Assembly: GCA_001577055.1 (NCBI GenBank)
Contig: LSCG01000005.1
Span: 1 to 43,493, forward strand
Source of the DNA: Fidelibacterota bacterium TCS56
GTDB lineage: Bacteria; Fidelibacterota; Marinisomatia; Marinisomatales; TCS56
Direction of reading: 5' to 3'
DNA length: 43,493 nucleotides
Part shown: positions 42,676 through 43,493 of the stretch, piece by piece
How positions within the stretch are numbered: position 1 is the first letter of the stretch
Layout of the letters: each line of letters opens with the position of its first letter
Program-made: the position numbers and the translations under genes
Notes under the pieces: model-generated
Seen by the model: only the letters and a program-made list of their open reading frames with translations
Database searches by the model: none
Told to the model about the DNA's origin: nothing

Positions 42676-43318
42676 TGAATAATGGTTTGATATACCGGTC
42701 GTACAGATAGGTTCCCAGAATAATCCCCGCGCCGGCGATCAGTTCCCAACTGTTGTCATCCCGGTTATCCTGGTCAATTATCCCCGCAACGGCCAGTGAT
42801 GTGCCGGTGAGGTAGAGGGCCGTGCGAACGCGGGTGTAAGTATTGGCGGCCGGTTTGGTGGCGGGGGTAACTGCAATTGGTTCCTGCGGTAGTTTTTCCC
42901 TGGCGGTCTGGAGGGTGGCGAAAACTTCCTTGATTGGAAAGCGCAGGGAAATCAACAACTCCGGCGGACCGGGGGACTGAAAAATATCAAATGATTCCAC
43001 CGGTTGTGACAATTCGAAGGCCAACTGGGTTGATTCGCCCAGATGAGTCAATTCCAGTGATTTCACCGGCTTGATCAGGGGGGTGGCCATGATGGCCGCC
43101 GAATCGGAGTGAGAATTCATGATCGTCAGGTAGTAAAAACGATCCTTGCGAATCCAGCCGCTCACATCCTGCAAATCGATGGCTTTATCACTGTGAATCC
43201 GCAGGAACACCCCGTTCTGCTTGCCCTCGATTGTCAGACCGGAAATCTGTACGATATTTTGACCCCAGACCAGATTAAGGCCTGCTGTCAGTACCAGTAT
43301 TTTTAATATTTTCGTCAT
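42668..43318 (-). CDS. Periplasmic AMIN-like domain protein
   Basis: This 216-residue protein has a signal peptide (MTKILKILVLTAGLNLVWGQ) and a beta-rich region (about 21-130). Part of that region (VKSLELTHLGESTQLAFELS, then VESFDIFQSPGPPELLISLRF) fits the AMIN pattern of proteins that localise to peptidoglycan, as in PilQ and AmiC N-termini. A Pro/Ala/Thr-rich linker (about 140-160) leads to a C-terminal part with two hydrophobic stretches (about 166-181 and 192-208), ending in YDRYIKPLFND. No catalytic domain is attached. It is the first gene of a minus-strand operon with the 49-residue protein and the metalloprotease. Confidence 0.6.
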   Translation of the reverse strand: MTKILKILVLTAGLNLVWGQNIVQISGLTIEGKQNGVFLRIHSDKAIDLQDVSGWIRKDRFYYLTIMNSHSDSAAIMATPLIKPVKSLELTHLGESTQLAFELSQPVESFDIFQSPGPPELLISLRFPIKEVFATLQTAREKLPQEPIAVTPATKPAANTYTRVRTALYLTGTSLAVAGIIDQDNRDDNSWELIAGAGIILGTYLYDRYIKPLFND

Positions 43319-43432
43319 ACGGCAGAAAAATCAACCGCCTAACTTAAAAGTCCGCTGTCAGCGAAGCACATAAAATATTGACTGGCTCAAAATCACTGGA
43401 CTGTGCTGGCGGAGATCGTTATGGGAAATTCC

Positions 43433-43493
43433 CTGGTTTCAATGCTCAGTGTTGCAACCAGAATTGAAGACAGCAATCCCGCAGGGATTGAAC
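43433..43493. repeat. Right-edge repeat elements, inverted copies of left-edge motifs
   Basis: CTGGTTTCAATGCTC (43433-43447) is the reverse complement of bases 7-21. CAATCCCGCAGGGATTGAAC (43474-43493) is the reverse complement of bases 160-179, including its CAATCCC/GGGATTG hairpin. Both matches are exact (15 and 20 bases). The element runs off the window. It looks like a truncated second location of the same dispersed repeat family, in opposite orientation. Confidence 0.75.

Overview
The window looks like a contiguous piece of an uncultured or little-studied Gram-negative bacterium of the Fibrobacterota-Chlorobiota-Bacteroidota (FCB) superphylum. The evidence is four secreted proteins ending in type IX secretion (T9SS) C-terminal sorting domains with a PNP-type motif and Ig-like fold, two gingipain-like (peptidase family C25) proteins, several outer-membrane beta-barrel candidates and a complete type IVa pilus locus. 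Neomarinimicrobiota (Marinimicrobia) or a neighbouring phylum is my best guess, but it rests only on this gene repertoire. No rRNA, tRNA, CRISPR, phage or transposase gene was found.

Layout. Bases 1-608 are non-coding: a 105-bp near-perfect direct repeat and a string of short hairpins, followed by a plausible promoter for the proton-translocating transhydrogenase operon pntAA-pntAB-pntB (609-3489), which ends at a hairpin terminator. A proline iminopeptidase-like hydrolase follows (3618-4562). From 4729 to 20127 runs a tightly packed type IV pilus operon: pilin-like protein, pilT, three minor-pilin or PilX-like genes, pilM-N-O-P-Q, an Ig-repeat lipoprotein, pilB, pilC and the prepilin peptidase pilD. 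Most junctions overlap or nearly touch. Immediately downstream lies a large C25-family protein that ends in a dockerin module (20141-23749).

Bases 23787-28486 hold a five-gene overlapping operon: pgsB, pgsC and pgsW (poly-gamma-glutamate-type amide-ligase polymer synthesis), then a secreted protein of unknown family, then an outer-membrane beta-barrel. There is no recognisable pgsA/capA. I infer a poly-amino-acid capsule synthesis and export system adapted to a double-membrane cell; this is the best candidate for an undescribed system here. A convergent gene (28483-29724, minus) encodes another barrel protein with two small N-terminal beta repeats.

Bases 30018-39610 form an island of exported proteins: an LVIVD-repeat lipoprotein, a 1010-residue beta-propeller-like repeat protein, an M14 carboxypeptidase and a second C25-family protein, the last three with T9SS sorting domains. 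After it come a tandem universal stress protein (minus), a glutaredoxin (plus) and a minus-strand three-gene operon: an AMIN-like periplasmic protein, a 49-residue membrane protein and a HExxH metalloprotease with a sorting domain. The right edge carries the same hairpin and a 15-base repeat word seen at the left edge, in inverted orientation.

All functional calls are by reading protein motifs; no database search was run.
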